Program-made: the position numbers and the translations under genes
Assembly (NCBI GenBank): GCA_947450895.1
Contig: CANFWT010000005.1
Span: 1 to 64,000 of the forward strand
Direction of reading: 5' to 3'
Length of the DNA stretch: 64,000 nt
DNA from: Comamonadaceae bacterium
GTDB taxonomy: Bacteria; Pseudomonadota; Gammaproteobacteria; Burkholderiales; Burkholderiaceae_C
Notes under the pieces: generated by a model
Database searches by the model: none
The model's input: only the letters and a program-made list of their open reading frames with translations
What the model was told of the DNA's origin: nothing
In this document: piece by piece, positions 26,131 to 35,018 of the stretch
How the letters are laid out: each line of letters begins with the position of its first letter
How positions within the stretch are numbered: the stretch's first letter is position 1

Positions 26131-27596
26131 CCGACTTCCACTCGTACGGAGAAGAGTCCCTGGTGGGGCTGCAACCCTTGTTTTTCCGGGTAGCTGATCG
26201 CATGCGCCTCGAAGGCTATGTCGCCGCCTTGGTCGACGACAACATGAGCCTCTCCTTGGTCAGTGGACACGAGGCCATTCTTGACCACTACGGCAAGCTG
26301 CTGGTGGCCCGCTTGCGCGAAGCGGCGCCGCATATCGGGCTGGAAGTGTATTTCCCGGCCAGCGCTGACGCACTGATCACGCGCTTTAACGAAGTGCTGC
26401 GAACCTACTCGATTGAAGAGGCCATGGGCAACAAGGCCCCAGCGGCGCAGCCCAAAATCTGGATCGTGCACGACGCCTCCGCACTGCCAGACCATGAAAT
26501 TCAGTTGCTAGCGCGCCTGGTACAGCATTTCCCGGCAGCCAATATCCGCGTCGTCATGCTGCTGACCACGGCAAGTAAAAAGCAGCGGCTGCTGGCCTCC
26601 TTTGGCCGGCGCATTTTGAACTGGGAAATCGAGCCGCCCAGCCCAGAGCAATCCCAAGTGCTGCTGGAGCAGGCACGGGCCCAGGGGCGCGAGGGCGCGG
26701 TCAGCGCATTGTTAAAGAAAATTCAGCCGTGGACCGCACCGTCCACGCCCTCCAGCACCCGGGAAGTACCCGCTACTCCAGCCCAAACGGAGCCTGCGCT
26801 GGACGTTCCGGTTGCTGCAGCACCCGTCCCGCAGGCTGCGCCTGCGCTGGCCGCCACCGATAAAAAATCCACCAAGGGCCGCGGCAAGCGCCTGCTGTGG
26901 CTGGGCGTGGGCGCGGGCTTGCTGGGCGTCTGCGCCCTGGCGGTCTTGGCCTTGTACGGCAGTCACCAGGCCTCAGAGTTCTTGGGCATCGGCACCCGCA
27001 AGGCCGTGGAAGCCGCTGCGCCCCCCGCACCGGTGGCCAGCACCCCATCCGGCCCAGTGGTGGAAATACCCGCTGGCGCAGGGACCAGTGCCCCGCCCGG
27101 CACGCCGGCAGTGGCCGCGGCGGCGCCGGGGAACGCTTTGGGCACGGCGGTCAACCCCGGGCCGTCCAAAACCAATGAGCCGGCCCCTGCACCCAACCGC
27201 AGCGCCAGCCCATCCCCCGTCAACGAGGTCGAGGAAATCATCGCCTCACCATCGCAAGCGCAGGTGGGGCAGGCATGGGTCCGGCAAATGCCTGCAGGAA
27301 CGTTCATGGTTCAGCACACCATTGTTCCAACGTACGGCGAAGCCACTCAGTGGCTGCAATCGCATACCAACTTGCGCAGGGCCCGCATTGTGGCGACCTA
27401 CCTGACCGGACAACCGGCCGTGCAATTCACCGTGGTGTCCGGGCCGTTTGCCTCGCTGGCAGAGGCCAACAGTTTTGCCACCAGCCCCGGCGTACCCAAA
27501 GACCCGCAAATTCGCTCCGCCCGTTCGATGAAAGACCACTTCGCGCCGGACGGTGGCACGCAAGACGCCCCCCGACGCAGCACCCTGTCCCCATGA
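26127..27596 (+). CDS. Membrane protein with degenerate AAA-like front and SPOR-like end
   Basis: No established name. Three parts are seen in the 489 residues: a cytoplasmic N-terminal domain (1-195) with a Walker B-like IWIVHDASAL and a following NIRVVMLLT strand but no P-loop; a membrane helix at about 252-275 (RLLWLGVGAGLLGVCALAV) after a basic stretch; and a Pro/Ala-rich linker leading to a C-terminal SPOR-like domain (about 385-475, ending FTVVSGPFASLAEANSF). The order recalls DamX. It overlaps flhB and the next gene. SPOR domains bind denuded peptidoglycan, so a role at a wall site near the flagellum or septum is inferred. Confidence 0.7.
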   Translation: MTDFHSYGEESLVGLQPLFFRVADRMRLEGYVAALVDDNMSLSLVSGHEAILDHYGKLLVARLREAAPHIGLEVYFPASADALITRFNEVLRTYSIEEAMGNKAPAAQPKIWIVHDASALPDHEIQLLARLVQHFPAANIRVVMLLTTASKKQRLLASFGRRILNWEIEPPSPEQSQVLLEQARAQGREGAVSALLKKIQPWTAPSTPSSTREVPATPAQTEPALDVPVAAAPVPQAAPALAATDKKSTKGRGKRLLWLGVGAGLLGVCALAVLALYGSHQASEFLGIGTRKAVEAAAPPAPVASTPSGPVVEIPAGAGTSAPPGTPAVAAAAPGNALGTAVNPGPSKTNEPAPAPNRSASPSPVNEVEEIIASPSQAQVGQAWVRQMPAGTFMVQHTIVPTYGEATQWLQSHTNLRRARIVATYLTGQPAVQFTVVSGPFASLAEANSFATSPGVPKDPQIRSARSMKDHFAPDGGTQDAPRRSTLSP

Positions 27597-28036
27597 GCGA
27601 ACCCCAATTCATTCCCAGTGGCGTGCCCCATGTGGTCGAAATGCCCGAAGGCAGCCATGTCGCAAAAAGCAAGTCTGGCAGCGCCGGCACCGACATTCGG
27701 CGCACCGAGCCAGACCAATTCGCTGCGGACCAGGACATCGTGGTGGACCCGCACCATATTTTGTTGCAGGCCGATGCTGTCGCCGGTGAGAACATAGTCA
27801 AGCTTGCACGCAGTGATGCCATAGAGCGGGCGCGCCCCGCAATCGCTCCCGCCGCGCAGGGCGTCCCTGCCAAGGCCATGTCGATCGACCAAGGTGCGCA
27901 CAACCATGCGGCCTACGACACCGAGGGCCAGGTGATGGACTTTCCAGCGCGGCTCATACAACTGAAGATTCAAAACGACGTCGTGCGTGAGCAACTCCAG
28001 GTGCTGGAGAACCTCATGCAAGGCCAGAACCAGTAA
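27593..28036 (+). CDS. Hypothetical protein after the SPOR-like gene
   Basis: Not recognised. The 147-residue acidic protein has no signal or membrane helix. Its end is helical with heptad-like spacing (LIQLKIQNDVVREQLQVLEN). It is coupled by overlap to the upstream gene and followed by another unknown gene after 26 bp, so it is probably translated from the fli mRNA. It could be a small helical partner of its neighbours. Confidence 0.6.
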   Translation: MSEPQFIPSGVPHVVEMPEGSHVAKSKSGSAGTDIRRTEPDQFAADQDIVVDPHHILLQADAVAGENIVKLARSDAIERARPAIAPAAQGVPAKAMSIDQGAHNHAAYDTEGQVMDFPARLIQLKIQNDVVREQLQVLENLMQGQNQ

Positions 28037-28062
28037 CTCCCATTGCCAACCGGGTACCCGAC

Positions 28063-29028
28063 ATGACCGAACCAACCGCCCAACTCACCGCTGCCGAGGC
28101 CATGGCCATCGACGCGATTTCTGGCACTGCTGCGCCCCCGGCAGCCCCAGAGGCCGGGGCCGATGCGCGCATTGAGCCGCAGATCGCGCCACTAACGCAG
28201 GCACCAAGCACCGCCGCGGAGGCGGATGCACATCCCGCAGAAGAGCCGCCGGCGCCAGAAACCTTTACCGAAGACGACGACGAGGACATGCTGGCCATGC
28301 GATCGGCCATGCTCGACTCGGCTGAACTGGCCAACCGCGCCGCAGGCATGGCGGCCAAAGCAGCAACCGATATGCACGGAGCTTCGGCAAGCCTGATCGC
28401 CTCCCACAGCACGCAACGCCTTCATGGCATCGTGGTGCTGGCCACTTTCGGTGCGCTTATGCTGACCTCGATGGCCCTGTTTGGAATCATGTCCTACCGC
28501 CTGCAGTCACGGATTGCGCAAGCCGACGCCATGCTGCTGGCCGTGGGCAAGCGCATCGTTTCCATGGACGAGTCCATGGAGCTCATCACTGGCGCCGGTG
28601 AAACATTGCGGGATATTGCGTCCAGGCAAGACTCCATCATTGGCGGTCAGATGAAACTCGACGCCCGTTTGGACGAGATCGTCATGGCCAATCAGGCTGT
28701 CGCCCAAGCCGCCTCCAAACCCGCTGACACCAAAGGCCCTGACCTGGCCAAACTTATCCAAGCGCTTGACGCCAAACTGCAAAGCCAGTCCGCTGCCTTA
28801 AATGCCCTGTCCTCGCAGGTGCGCACGGCGCCAGCGCCGCGGCCCGACCCGGCTGTGGTTCGCCACGAAATCGAAGCGGCCTTGCGCCAGCAAAAAGCGG
28901 CCGAGGCCGCCAGCAAGCCCGTGGTCGTGGCACCGCCCGCACCCGCTGCTCCGCCGCCCAAACCCAAAGAGACCTTGGTGCAATACCCGCGCGCGCAGCC
29001 ACAGGGTAAATCGGGTGACACGCCCTAA
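28063..29028 (+). CDS. Hypothetical membrane protein with periplasmic coiled coil
   Basis: Not recognised. The 321-residue protein has an acidic Pro/Ala-rich cytoplasmic front (1-75), a membrane helix at about 126-146 (IVVLATFGALMLTSMALFG), a long predicted coiled-coil region (about 150-290) and a Pro-rich tail. The form resembles adapter proteins that span the membrane next to the wall. It is the last gene of the fliK-flhB run, convergent with the sigma-54 regulator. It may partner the SPOR-like protein. Confidence 0.6.
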   Translation: MTEPTAQLTAAEAMAIDAISGTAAPPAAPEAGADARIEPQIAPLTQAPSTAAEADAHPAEEPPAPETFTEDDDEDMLAMRSAMLDSAELANRAAGMAAKAATDMHGASASLIASHSTQRLHGIVVLATFGALMLTSMALFGIMSYRLQSRIAQADAMLLAVGKRIVSMDESMELITGAGETLRDIASRQDSIIGGQMKLDARLDEIVMANQAVAQAASKPADTKGPDLAKLIQALDAKLQSQSAALNALSSQVRTAPAPRPDPAVVRHEIEAALRQQKAAEAASKPVVVAPPAPAAPPPKPKETLVQYPRAQPQGKSGDTP

Positions 29029-29088
29029 ACCAGCGCTGCTGCAGGCTTGGCAGGGCGGAGTGCGGACCGCCACGACGCGCGCTGAGGT

Positions 29089-30225
29089 TTAGCCCTCGCG
29101 CAGGCCAAATTTCTGGATTTTTTCTATCAGCGTAGTCCGCTGCACATTGAGGATGCGCGCGGTTTGCGACACATTGCCGTTGGTGCGGCTTAGTGCCTGA
29201 GAAATCAAGTCACGTTCAATTTCAGCCAGCCGGTGCTTCAGTGACAAACCCTCGGGCGGTAGGACCGGCAGGCCTTGCGACATGAAGGTCATCTGCTCCA
29301 CCGCGTTGGGCGCGTCCTCCCCCTGCGCCTCGTCGGCTGCGTCATCAAACATGCCGCCGGTGCCCGGTGAATCTACCCACGCCGAAGCCGTCGATTGCAT
29401 GGACGGGTCTATCACCGGCAATTCCCCGGCATCGGCCAGGGTCTTGAACGCGGCCAGGCCCTTGGGCAGCAGGCTGGAGGAGAAGGTCTTGAGCTGCAGG
29501 CACTGGCCCGCAAAAAGGGTGCTGAACCGGTCAATCAAATTAGACAGCTCCCGCACATTGCCGGGCCAGGGATAGGCCTGCAAGGCATAGGCGAAGTCAG
29601 GCGCAAAGGTGATGGGTTTTTCACCCACAGCGGCGTGTTGTTTGGCAAAAAATTCCAGCAGCAGCGGCACGTCCGAAGACCGCTCGCGCAAAGGCGGCGT
29701 GTTTAAGGGAAGCACGTTGAGGCGGTAGTACAAGTCTTCCCGAAAGCGTCCGGCTGCAATTTCCGCCTCCAGGTCGCGGTGGGTAGCGGCGATGACCCGC
29801 ACATCCACGGCCACCGGTTTGGTGCTGCCCACCGGGTCCACGACGCGCTCTTGCAGCACGCGCAGGAGCTTGACTTGCAGTTCCAGCGGGAGGTCGCCTA
29901 TTTCGTCCAGAAAAATCGAGCCATTCTGGGCCAGCTCAAAACGTCCCACCCGGTCCGTCACCGCGCCGGTGAACGCACCCTTGCGGTGGCCAAAGAGTTC
30001 GCTCTCAATCAGGTCTTTGGGTATGGCGGCGCAGTTGATCGGTACAAAATTCGCACCCGCGCGGTGCGACAGGTCGTGCAATGAGCGGGCCACGATTTCT
30101 TTGCCGGTGCCGCTTTCGCCGGTGATCAATACGGTCGAGCTCGACGCCGCAACCACCGGCAACAAGTCCCGGATGGCGCGGATGGCGTCGCTCTCACCTA
30201 TGAATCTCAGCGGGGCTCGGGACAT
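29089..30225 (-). CDS. Sigma-54-dependent flagellar activator (FleQ/NtrC type, no receiver domain)
   Basis: AAA+ enhancer-binding protein that opens sigma-54 promoters. The 378-residue protein begins directly with the AAA+ domain: Walker A GESGTGKE (36-43), the sigma-54 contact loop GAFTGA (83-88), Walker B FLDEIGD (105-111), and a Fis-type helix-turn-helix at about 340-378. No N-terminal receiver or FleQ domain exists: an in-frame TAA lies nine codons upstream of the ATG. The segment between AAA+ and HTH is long and acidic. Placed in the flagellar locus among several sigma-54 promoters, it is probably their activator; FleQ is the nearest named analogue. Confidence 0.85.
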   Translation of the reverse strand: MSRAPLRFIGESDAIRAIRDLLPVVAASSSTVLITGESGTGKEIVARSLHDLSHRAGANFVPINCAAIPKDLIESELFGHRKGAFTGAVTDRVGRFELAQNGSIFLDEIGDLPLELQVKLLRVLQERVVDPVGSTKPVAVDVRVIAATHRDLEAEIAAGRFREDLYYRLNVLPLNTPPLRERSSDVPLLLEFFAKQHAAVGEKPITFAPDFAYALQAYPWPGNVRELSNLIDRFSTLFAGQCLQLKTFSSSLLPKGLAAFKTLADAGELPVIDPSMQSTASAWVDSPGTGGMFDDAADEAQGEDAPNAVEQMTFMSQGLPVLPPEGLSLKHRLAEIERDLISQALSRTNGNVSQTARILNVQRTTLIEKIQKFGLREG

Positions 30226-30327
30226 GGAATGCAGTTTCGTCAGATTGAATTAGGGGCCAGGCTACACGCAAAACGCGGGGGGTGGGCTGCCAGGCGGGTG
30301 CGCAGGCAGGTCGATCGGGACTGTCCA

Positions 30328-30392
30328 CCCCATTATGAACACAAAAACTGTCATTTTTTGGACAGTACACCACTGTTTTGCACATTATGGGG
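30328..30392. promoter_or_regulatory. AT-rich dyad region between the regulator and the Sel1 gene
   Basis: The region is AT-richer than its surroundings and symmetrical: ACTGTC and GACAGT pair around ATTTTTTG (30347-30366), flanked by CCCCATTATG on the left and CATTATGGGG on the right. More ACTGT copies lie at 30320 and 30373. CATAAT-like -10 elements occur on the minus strand. It is probably the control region of the regulator gene; the binding protein is unknown. Confidence 0.45.
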
Positions 30393-30522
30393 GGTCGCTG
30401 GTACCAGGGACCGTGTTTTCGTTGCCTCGCCGCAGCAGGTCCAGGTCCGAACGGCATAATCTGCGGGACCCGTATGTCTGTCTGGCGCCAGCCCTTGTGG
30501 TGCCAAACCAAACCCCGAGCTT

Positions 30523-31848
30523 GTGACCGAAACCGCCCCCGACCTCCAACGCGCAGCGCTCAACAATTTGGGCCTGATGTACGCCAACGGCCAGGGTGTG
30601 GCGCAGGACTTTGCGCGGGCGTTCCAGTTGTACGCCCAGGCAGCCGACGCTGGCGCTGCTCAAGCGCAGTCCAACCTGGCAGTCATGTATGCCCACGGGC
30701 AGGGCGTAGCGCAAGACTTCGTACAGGCCCGAAAATGGTACGGCGCCGCCGCCGCCCAAGGTTTGGCGTATGCCCAGTCCAATCTGGCCACGCTGTACGC
30801 CAACGGGCAAGGTGGCGATGTCGACTATGCGCAGGCACTCCACTGGTATGGCGCCGCAGCGGCCCAGGGCGACACCACCGCCCAGCGCAACCTCGGGGTG
30901 ATGTATGCCAATGGCCAGGGCGTGGCCCAAGACTACGGGCAAGCCTTGGCGTGTTACCAGACCGGCGCTGCCAGCGGCGACCCCGCAGCCCAATACGGCC
31001 TGGGCGTGATGTACGCCAACGGCCATGGCGTGGCCCGCGACACTGCGCAAGCACAGCACTGGTACACCCTGGCAGCGGAGCAAGGCTACGTCCATGCGCA
31101 GTTCAATCTGGGCTTCATGTTCTCCAGCGGCCAGGGCGCAGCGCTGGACCCGGCGCGTGCCGTGCAGTGGTACGAACGCGCCGCACAAGCGGGCGACCCT
31201 GCAGCCCAGTACAACCTGGGGGTGATGTACAGCCTGGGCCAAGGCGTGCCCAAGGACAGCCAAAAAGCGCTGCAGTGGTACTTAGCGGCAGCGCAGCAAG
31301 GCGACGCCGCGGCGCAGTACAACCTGGGCTTGATGTACGCCACCGGCCAGGACATTGAAAGAGACGAAGCGGTAGCGCTGGCCTGGTACCAGCTCGCGGC
31401 TGACCAGGGCGACCCGCTGGCGCAGTACAACCTGGGGGTAATGATCGCCAACGGACAGGGCACCATCGCCAGCGCCGAAGTGGCCATGCAATGGCTGCAG
31501 CTTGCAGCGGACCAGGGTGACGCCCAAGCCCAGTACGACCTGGGGGCCATGCACCAGTCCAGCCCGCAGCCCCAGTATGCGCAGGCCTTGGCCTGCTACC
31601 GCTTGGCAGCGGCACAAGGCCATCCTGACGCGCACGCCGCGCTGGGCTGGCTGTACGCCCACGGCGCAGGCGTTCTGCAAGACTATGTGCGCGCCCACAT
31701 GTGGTTCAACCTGGGGGCCGCTGGTGGTCAGGCTGAAGCCGCCAAGGGCCGCGACCACGTGGCCCTGCAGATGACGCCAGCCCAGATCGCCCAAGCCCAG
31801 GAAATGGCGCGCGCATGCCAAAAAAACCACTTTCAGGACATTGACTAA
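30523..31848 (+). CDS. Large cytoplasmic Sel1-repeat protein
   Basis: A 441-residue protein made of about eleven 36-residue Sel1 repeats of the type LGVMYANGQGVAQDYGQAL followed by WYxxAAxQGD. No signal peptide is visible from the GTG start, so it is predicted cytoplasmic. Sel1 solenoids bind partner proteins. It ends MARACQKNHFQDID, similar to the tail of the small secreted Sel1 protein at 10914 (CIKREFQDCE). It diverges from the sigma-54 regulator and precedes the J-domain gene by 68 bp. Flagellar function is suggested only by place. Confidence 0.85.
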   Translation: MTETAPDLQRAALNNLGLMYANGQGVAQDFARAFQLYAQAADAGAAQAQSNLAVMYAHGQGVAQDFVQARKWYGAAAAQGLAYAQSNLATLYANGQGGDVDYAQALHWYGAAAAQGDTTAQRNLGVMYANGQGVAQDYGQALACYQTGAASGDPAAQYGLGVMYANGHGVARDTAQAQHWYTLAAEQGYVHAQFNLGFMFSSGQGAALDPARAVQWYERAAQAGDPAAQYNLGVMYSLGQGVPKDSQKALQWYLAAAQQGDAAAQYNLGLMYATGQDIERDEAVALAWYQLAADQGDPLAQYNLGVMIANGQGTIASAEVAMQWLQLAADQGDAQAQYDLGAMHQSSPQPQYAQALACYRLAAAQGHPDAHAALGWLYAHGAGVLQDYVRAHMWFNLGAAGGQAEAAKGRDHVALQMTPAQIAQAQEMARACQKNHFQDID

Positions 31849-31916
31849 GGCACCGGCGTGTGGCACCCAGCGGACCAGGCCGCAGCCCCACGCACCGTGC
31901 CGCCCTAGCCCTTTCC

Positions 31917-33215
31917 ATGAACGAACTGACCGAGTCGCTCCATTTTTCTGACGCCTACGCCGTGCTTGCCCGGCAGCTTGGCAACGCCCGCCAGCAAGTG
32001 GTGTGCGCTCTGGCGGCACCGTGCACCCGGCCCGTGTTCGACCTGTTGCTCGCTTGCAAGCGCCGGGGCCTGGCGCTGACCTTGGTTGCTTCGGCCGCCG
32101 ACCAGGACCGTGCACCCGGCATTGCATGGGAACGCCTGCAGGCCTTGGGGGCGAGCCTGCATTGGCTACCCGCCGGTGCGCCGCACCTGCACACCTCGGT
32201 CTGTCTGGTCGATGGGACCGTGGTCTTGAGTGGCGACCTGGCGAGCCTGGGGCCGGTGCTTGGGGAAGAGGGTTCGGGCGTGCTGCTCCAAGACAAGCCT
32301 GCGCTGGCCGCCGAGTGCGCGCGCGGGCTCAGCGCCTTGGTCACCGCCCATGGCGCAGCGGTAGTGGCACCAAACGCAAGCGCAGGCGCCGGGGAAGGCG
32401 CTGCAAAGGGGACCGCGCTGAGCACCTTTGACGACCCCGAACAATGGGCGCCAGCCTGGCAAACCGACCTGCTGCAAGCGCATGCGCTGGCTTTGCAAGC
32501 GGAATTGGCGGAGATGCACCGCACCATCAATGCCTTTGACCAGGCGCAAGATGCGGCCATTGGCCCACTGCTGCGCGACTGTCTGGACGCCAAGCGACGC
32601 CACCTGCAGCAATTGCATGCACGAACGGGCAGCGACGCCGACCGCACACAGGCCGAGCAAGCCCAGGAACGCTATGACCAGTACACGCAGGCACAGGACG
32701 GCAAACCCGCACCTGCGCCGGCCCTAGAGCCGGCAGCGCAGGCCGAGATGAAGCGCCTCTATCGCAAGCTGGCCATGCGCCTGCACCCTGACCGCGTGGA
32801 GGATGACGAAAAATCAGAGGCCCAGGCACTGTTCCAACGTCTGCAAGCCAGCTATGAAAACAACGATTTCGCCGCCTTGCAGGCCCTGGCGCACGCGCTG
32901 CAAACGGCACCCGCAGACGTGCCGTCCCGGGGACTGGGCGACGGACGGCGCAAGCGCAGCCCAGCCCAGGTGGTGGCGGCGCTCAAAGACCGGCTGGAAC
33001 AACACCAGCGCGAACGGCGCGGCATGGTGCGCAGCGCAACCTGGCAAACCCTCAGCACCCAAAGCAACTGGAACGTTTGGTTTGCCCAGCAGGCCAATTA
33101 CCTGCAAGCCGAGCTGCAGCGCTATGCCCACGCGCTGGGTGGTGACGTGGCGGGCCAAGACCCGGCCCCCGCCCTGTCCCCCGCGGATGGCGCCAAACCG
33201 CAAGGTGCCGCATGA
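31917..33215 (+). CDS. J-domain protein with decayed PLD-like N-terminus
   Basis: A 432-residue predicted co-chaperone. The J-domain (about 275-330) has YRKLAMRLHPDR with the HPD triad at 290-292, the feature needed to stimulate DnaK ATPase. The N-terminal part (1-140) resembles phospholipase D-like folds, with HTSVCLVDGTVVLSGDLAS in place of the usual HxK motif; the lysine is missing, so it should be inactive. A helical linker joins the two. The ATG at 31917 is chosen, though a GTG at 31860 is also in frame; neither has a clear ribosome site. It overlaps the next gene by four bases. Confidence 0.8.
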   Translation: MNELTESLHFSDAYAVLARQLGNARQQVVCALAAPCTRPVFDLLLACKRRGLALTLVASAADQDRAPGIAWERLQALGASLHWLPAGAPHLHTSVCLVDGTVVLSGDLASLGPVLGEEGSGVLLQDKPALAAECARGLSALVTAHGAAVVAPNASAGAGEGAAKGTALSTFDDPEQWAPAWQTDLLQAHALALQAELAEMHRTINAFDQAQDAAIGPLLRDCLDAKRRHLQQLHARTGSDADRTQAEQAQERYDQYTQAQDGKPAPAPALEPAAQAEMKRLYRKLAMRLHPDRVEDDEKSEAQALFQRLQASYENNDFAALQALAHALQTAPADVPSRGLGDGRRKRSPAQVVAALKDRLEQHQRERRGMVRSATWQTLSTQSNWNVWFAQQANYLQAELQRYAHALGGDVAGQDPAPALSPADGAKPQGAA

Positions 33216-34645
33216 GCGCGCTGTCGGTGCAAGACTTGGCACAGCAGCCTCTGACGCTGGTCACGCAGCAGCGCCTGGATGCTGCCGCCGGTGCGCTAGC
33301 GCTGATTCAGGAGGCGCAAACCCTGGCCTTTTTTCGCGCACAGCCCGCGCTGCTTTTGGGATGCTTGCAAAGCCACTACCCACTCTCGGGTACGGAATTG
33401 GACCCTTTTGACGCACTGTGGGACTGGAAGCGACTGAGCGGCAGTCGTGCCCTGGCCTGGACCGCTGAACTCATCGCTGGCCACGCGCATGCCTGGGACT
33501 GGGACGCCTTGAGCAAAAACCCCAGCTTGCCCTGGGACGCACAACTGCTCGAACAATATGCCGAGCGCTGGAACTGGCGCGCGCTGAGCGCCAATGCCGC
33601 CCTGCCCTGGAGCACCGCATTGCTCGCGGCCAACGCCTACCGCTGGGACTGGGCCGTGCTCAGCGCCAACATCGATCTCCCCTGGACAGCCGCCTTCATC
33701 CACGCCAACGCCCACCGGTGGGACTGGACTGCGCTGAGCTGGAATACCGGCCTGCCCTGGACCGCGGAGCTGCTTTCGGCCTACACGGAGCGCTGGGACT
33801 GGACCGGTCTGAGCGCCAATGTCTCGCTTGCGCTCGATGTGCAGCTGGTCAGCACCTTCGCGACGCACTGGCACTGGTCCTGGCTCAGCGGCAACCCCTG
33901 CCTGCGCTACAGCAGCGAATTGATCGATGCCCACCTGGAGCGCTGGGACTGGAAGGCCCTGGGCAGCGCCGCCCACTGGCCCTGGAGCGCCGCGCTGATC
34001 GCCCGTTACGCCGACCGCTGGGACTGGACCTCGCTCAGCGCCAACCCCCAACTTGCCCTGGACACGCCCCTGGTGCAAGCCTGGGCCGCGCGCTGGGACT
34101 ACCGAACTTTGAGCAAAAACACGGGCGTCGCCTGGACCGAAGCCCTGCTCACCTCCGTGCCCCAAGAGCGCTGGGACTGGGACGCACTCAGTGCCAACCC
34201 GGCCCTGCCATGGTCGATCGGGTTGCTAGAGCGGCACCACGGCCTGTGGGACTGGGACGCGCTCAGCTGGAATCCAGGCCTGCCTTGGAGCTTGGCACTG
34301 ATCGATCGATTTGCTGCAGACTGGGACTGGGCGGGGCTGAGCAGCAGCGCACACCTGCCATGGAGCACCGCGCTGCTGCAGCGCGCCGACTATCCCTGGG
34401 ACTGGGAGCGCCTTAGCGCCAACCCCCACCTGCCCTGGTCTACCGACTCGATAGCGGCCCACGCGCCGCGGTGGAATTGGGCCACACTGAGCGGCCAGCG
34501 CGCCATACCCTGGGACGCTGCGCTGTTCAAGGCTTTTGCTGAACGCTGGTTCCTTGCGCTGGTGGCCGAGCACCAAGACTTTGGCGTGCGCAGCCTTTCG
34601 TCGAGCGAAGTACGGGGGTTGTTGTCGGAGATGGCCCCCCTTTGA
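33212..34645 (+). CDS. Tryptophan-repeat protein, 15 tandem 25-residue units
   Basis: No function known to me. After a 69-residue helical front, residues 70-445 consist of fifteen tandem units of 25 residues (one of 26) with the pattern W-D-W-x-x-L-S-x-N-P-x-L-P-W-(S/T)-x-x-L-(L/I), then a short end. The three tryptophans per unit and the fixed period suggest an elongated solenoid. There is no signal or membrane helix. Similar W/N/P-rich repeats are known to me mainly from large DNA viruses, but this was not searched. The start overlaps the J-domain gene (ATGA), so the two proteins are probably made together. Confidence 0.85.
   Translation: MSALSVQDLAQQPLTLVTQQRLDAAAGALALIQEAQTLAFFRAQPALLLGCLQSHYPLSGTELDPFDALWDWKRLSGSRALAWTAELIAGHAHAWDWDALSKNPSLPWDAQLLEQYAERWNWRALSANAALPWSTALLAANAYRWDWAVLSANIDLPWTAAFIHANAHRWDWTALSWNTGLPWTAELLSAYTERWDWTGLSANVSLALDVQLVSTFATHWHWSWLSGNPCLRYSSELIDAHLERWDWKALGSAAHWPWSAALIARYADRWDWTSLSANPQLALDTPLVQAWAARWDYRTLSKNTGVAWTEALLTSVPQERWDWDALSANPALPWSIGLLERHHGLWDWDALSWNPGLPWSLALIDRFAADWDWAGLSSSAHLPWSTALLQRADYPWDWERLSANPHLPWSTDSIAAHAPRWNWATLSGQRAIPWDAALFKAFAERWFLALVAEHQDFGVRSLSSSEVRGLLSEMAPL
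33419..34546 (+). repeat. Fifteen tandem 75-bp coding repeats
   Basis: The repeats encode the WDW units of the preceding entry. Unit 10 is 78 bp, the others 75 bp. The units differ at many bases, which argues for old duplication kept by selection and not for a recent slippage array. Confidence 0.9.
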
Positions 34646-34646
34646 G

Positions 34647-34674
34647 GCCGGTTCCCGGACTGGCCAAGACCGGC
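34647..34674 (+). terminator. Possible hairpin after the W-repeat gene
   Basis: GCCGGT and ACCGGC pair across 16 bases immediately after the stop codon and just before the sigma-54 promoter. No T-run follows, so termination is uncertain. Confidence 0.3.
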
Positions 34675-34693
34675 ATGCTGCAAGCATTAATAT

Positions 34694-34709
34694 TGGCATA
34701 TAGATTGCA
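34694..34709 (+). promoter_or_regulatory. Sigma-54 promoter upstream of leader and large Sel1 gene
   Basis: TGGCATA-TAGA-TTGCA. Ideal -12, TGGCA of the -24 matched, exact ten-base spacing, and an AT-rich setting. The start would be near 34720. It drives the leader ORF at 34793 and the Sel1 gene at 35019, placing them under the flagellar sigma-54 tier. Confidence 0.85.
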
Positions 34710-34792
34710 TAAAGTAAAAATACTCTGAAAATCGTCAAAAATCAGACCTTAGCACCCAGTGCAAACCCGCCCGTGCGCAAGAGGACCCTCCC

Positions 34793-35008
34793 ATGAACGA
34801 TGTAAAACACCGGCCTAGCGGCGCCCAGCACCTGGAGGCTGCGGCCCACGGCGAGCGCGCTCCGATGCGCTCGCTGCTCTCGCACACCGCGCCCATCGTC
34901 GCCCACCAAGCGCACGTGCCGCATGGGCAAAAACTCTACGCCGTAGAGCACCAAGCGCATCCGGTACGCCACCACGCGCTGGGTCAGTTGCAAGAACCGC
35001 AGCAATGA
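34793..35008 (+). CDS. Small histidine-rich ORF, possible leader peptide
   Basis: A 71-residue reading with eleven histidines and no recognised domain. It has a good ribosome site (AGAGGA, eight bases before the ATG), lies about 70 bases after the predicted sigma-54 start, and stops ten bases before the TTG start of the large Sel1 gene. That gene has no strong ribosome site of its own, so translation of this ORF may feed it. It could be a real small protein or only a translational coupler. Confidence 0.5.
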   Translation: MNDVKHRPSGAQHLEAAAHGERAPMRSLLSHTAPIVAHQAHVPHGQKLYAVEHQAHPVRHHALGQLQEPQQ

Positions 35009-35018
35009 TGGGCGCGTT

